Assembly: GCA_964411885.1 (NCBI GenBank)
Contig: CAYPMK010000038.1
Span: 1-13,767 of the forward strand
Reading direction: 5' to 3'
From: JAKLHL01 sp964411885
GTDB taxonomy: Bacteria; Bdellovibrionota; JAFGOL01
DNA: 13,767 nucleotides
Every line of letters starts with the position of its first letter. Position 1 is the first letter of the stretch. The position numbers and the translations under genes are program-made. Of this stretch, positions 12,913 to 13,767 are shown piece after piece. Below the pieces are notes generated by a model. The model had not been told where the DNA came from, searched no databases, and saw only the letters and a program-made list of their open reading frames with translations.

Positions 12913-13661
12913 TGTGGATATATGGTATTAATACAGTCGCTACGGTTCTTTCAAAAAGGCCAAGAGGGGTTAAAGAAATACTTCTTGTTAGGTCGAACAA
13001 GGCACAGGATGACAAGGACCCTAATCAAAAAATAGAAGAACTTTTATCTTTAGCAAAACAGCGTTCAATAAAAGTGTCTAGTATTAGTGCTGCAGAAGTA
13101 ATGGACCGTACTGGTATAAAGGAGAGCGCTAATCACCAAAGGATCTTGGCACTAATAGAACCAAAACCAAGTAAGAGTTTAAAAGAACTATTGGATGTTC
13201 ATTCAAAGAACAGGGTGTTTTTGATTTTAGACGGTGTTACTGATCAAAACAATCTTGGTGCCATAATACGTACCTCTGTTGCTCTTGGAGTTGAAGCTAT
13301 AATACTTCCCAAAGACCGTTCTGCTCATATAAAGGATGATGTATATAAAACCTCTGTTGGAACTGTAGAGGACATAGATATTTGTGTAGAAGTTAATCTT
13401 GTAAGGGCTGTTGAAGCTTTAAAGGAAAAAGGTTTTTGGGTATATGGTTTTGAAGAAGATGCAACAAAGGCTATTCACGAGGCTGATCTTAAGGGAAATG
13501 TTTGTTGCATAATGGGTGGAGAAGATACCGGGATACGAAAATTGTTGTCTGAGAATTGTGACATGCTTTTAAAGATACCTATGTCAAACAAGGTTCAATC
13601 ACTTAATGTTTCTGTTTCTTGTGGCATAGTTCTTTATGAAGTTCAAAGACAAAAAATATAA
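12912..13661 (+). CDS. rlmB: TrmH/RlmB-family (SPOUT) rRNA 2'-O-methyltransferase
   Basis: A 249-residue SPOUT methyltransferase, expected to 2'-O-methylate a ribose in 23S rRNA (G2251 in E. coli) using S-adenosylmethionine. Seen: an N-terminal substrate-binding domain opening with the family's typical MWIYGIN and reaching about residue 85, motif 1 LDGVTDQNNLGAIIRTS (106-122) with R120, motif 2 MGGEDTGI (201-208) with E204, and motif 3 IPMSNKVQSLNVSVS (222-236) with N232. The fold and catalytic Arg, Glu and Asn are kept. Two knot glycines differ from the usual pattern: D205 where motif 2 commonly has Gly, and N226 where motif 3 commonly has Gly. RlmB is the likeliest assignment from the full N-terminal domain, but another 23S or tRNA target cannot be excluded. 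AAGGA lies about 10 nt before the ATG. Confidence 0.88.
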   Translation: MWIYGINTVATVLSKRPRGVKEILLVRSNKAQDDKDPNQKIEELLSLAKQRSIKVSSISAAEVMDRTGIKESANHQRILALIEPKPSKSLKELLDVHSKNRVFLILDGVTDQNNLGAIIRTSVALGVEAIILPKDRSAHIKDDVYKTSVGTVEDIDICVEVNLVRAVEALKEKGFWVYGFEEDATKAIHEADLKGNVCCIMGGEDTGIRKLLSENCDMLLKIPMSNKVQSLNVSVSCGIVLYEVQRQKI

Positions 13662-13672
13662 GGAGTTTTTTT

Positions 13673-13767
13673 ATGAGGAAGTTATTTCTTTTGTTATTAC
13701 TTGCTCTTATTATTTTTAACAACTCTGTTATAGCAAAAAAATGTGTAGGAATAGAGGGCGCTCCAAA
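13673..13767 (+). CDS. Partial gene for an exported protein (N-terminus only)
   Basis: ATG at 13673 with AGGAG at 13661-13665, 7 nt upstream and overlapping the last base of the rlmB stop. The 31 visible residues start MRK, continue with a Leu/Ile-rich core (about 4-15), then NNSVIA and a KKC start of the mature part. This is a classical signal peptide with probable type I cleavage after A21 (V-I-A). The nearby Cys is not in a lipobox, so a lipoprotein is unlikely. The gene runs off the window, no domain is visible, and the function is unknown. The 11-nt spacing puts it in the same operon as rlmB. Confidence 0.8.
   Translation, partial: MRKLFLLLLLALIIFNNSVIAKKCVGIEGAP

Overview
The window is a low-GC (by eye about 35%) bacterial segment, dense with genes, containing one 100-N scaffold gap (10563-10662), so it is probably from a draft or metagenome-derived assembly. 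An MEP-pathway isoprenoid gene, a short archaeal/eukaryote-type prolyl-tRNA synthetase, an AddAB-like recombination nuclease pair, RmuC, an HD-GYP phosphodiesterase and a LeuT-like sodium symporter point to a free-living or host-associated bacterium. Some poorly sampled phylum is possible, but I cannot name a lineage from the sequence. No tRNA, rRNA, CRISPR array, insertion sequence or phage gene is visible.

Layout. 30-698 (minus) encodes an HD-GYP protein, divergent from a small two-TM HAMP protein at 852-1295 (plus). The 325-nt gap after it (1296-1620) is not empty. On the minus strand it holds a consensus-like promoter, inverted repeats, a very strong Shine-Dalgarno and an unannotated 25-codon ORF (1302-1379). 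From 9952 down to 1621 runs a five-gene minus-strand block: LeuT-family symporter, a 31-codon MetS-like single-TM subunit, addB, addA and rmuC. Junctions are overlapping or 14 nt apart, and a strong promoter stands at the head. So a Na+/amino-acid symporter and its small partner are probably co-transcribed with a double-strand-break repair module.

Divergently from 10030 runs a plus-strand housekeeping operon: ispG (broken by the gap), proS, pyrF, rlmB, then a signal-peptide protein cut by the window edge. The first three junctions are all TAATG (stop and start share one base), a sign of translational coupling. The two divergent units share a 77-nt intergenic region in which a palindromic ATTATAAT supplies a TATAAT -10 box in both directions.

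Most of the window is ordinary core metabolism and repair. The parts most worth a second look are the two tiny genes (1302-1379 and 8208-8303), the transporter/repair operon, the Met-substituted substrate pocket of the symporter, the missing Walker A in AddB, and the prolyl-tRNA synthetase that ends in His rather than Tyr.
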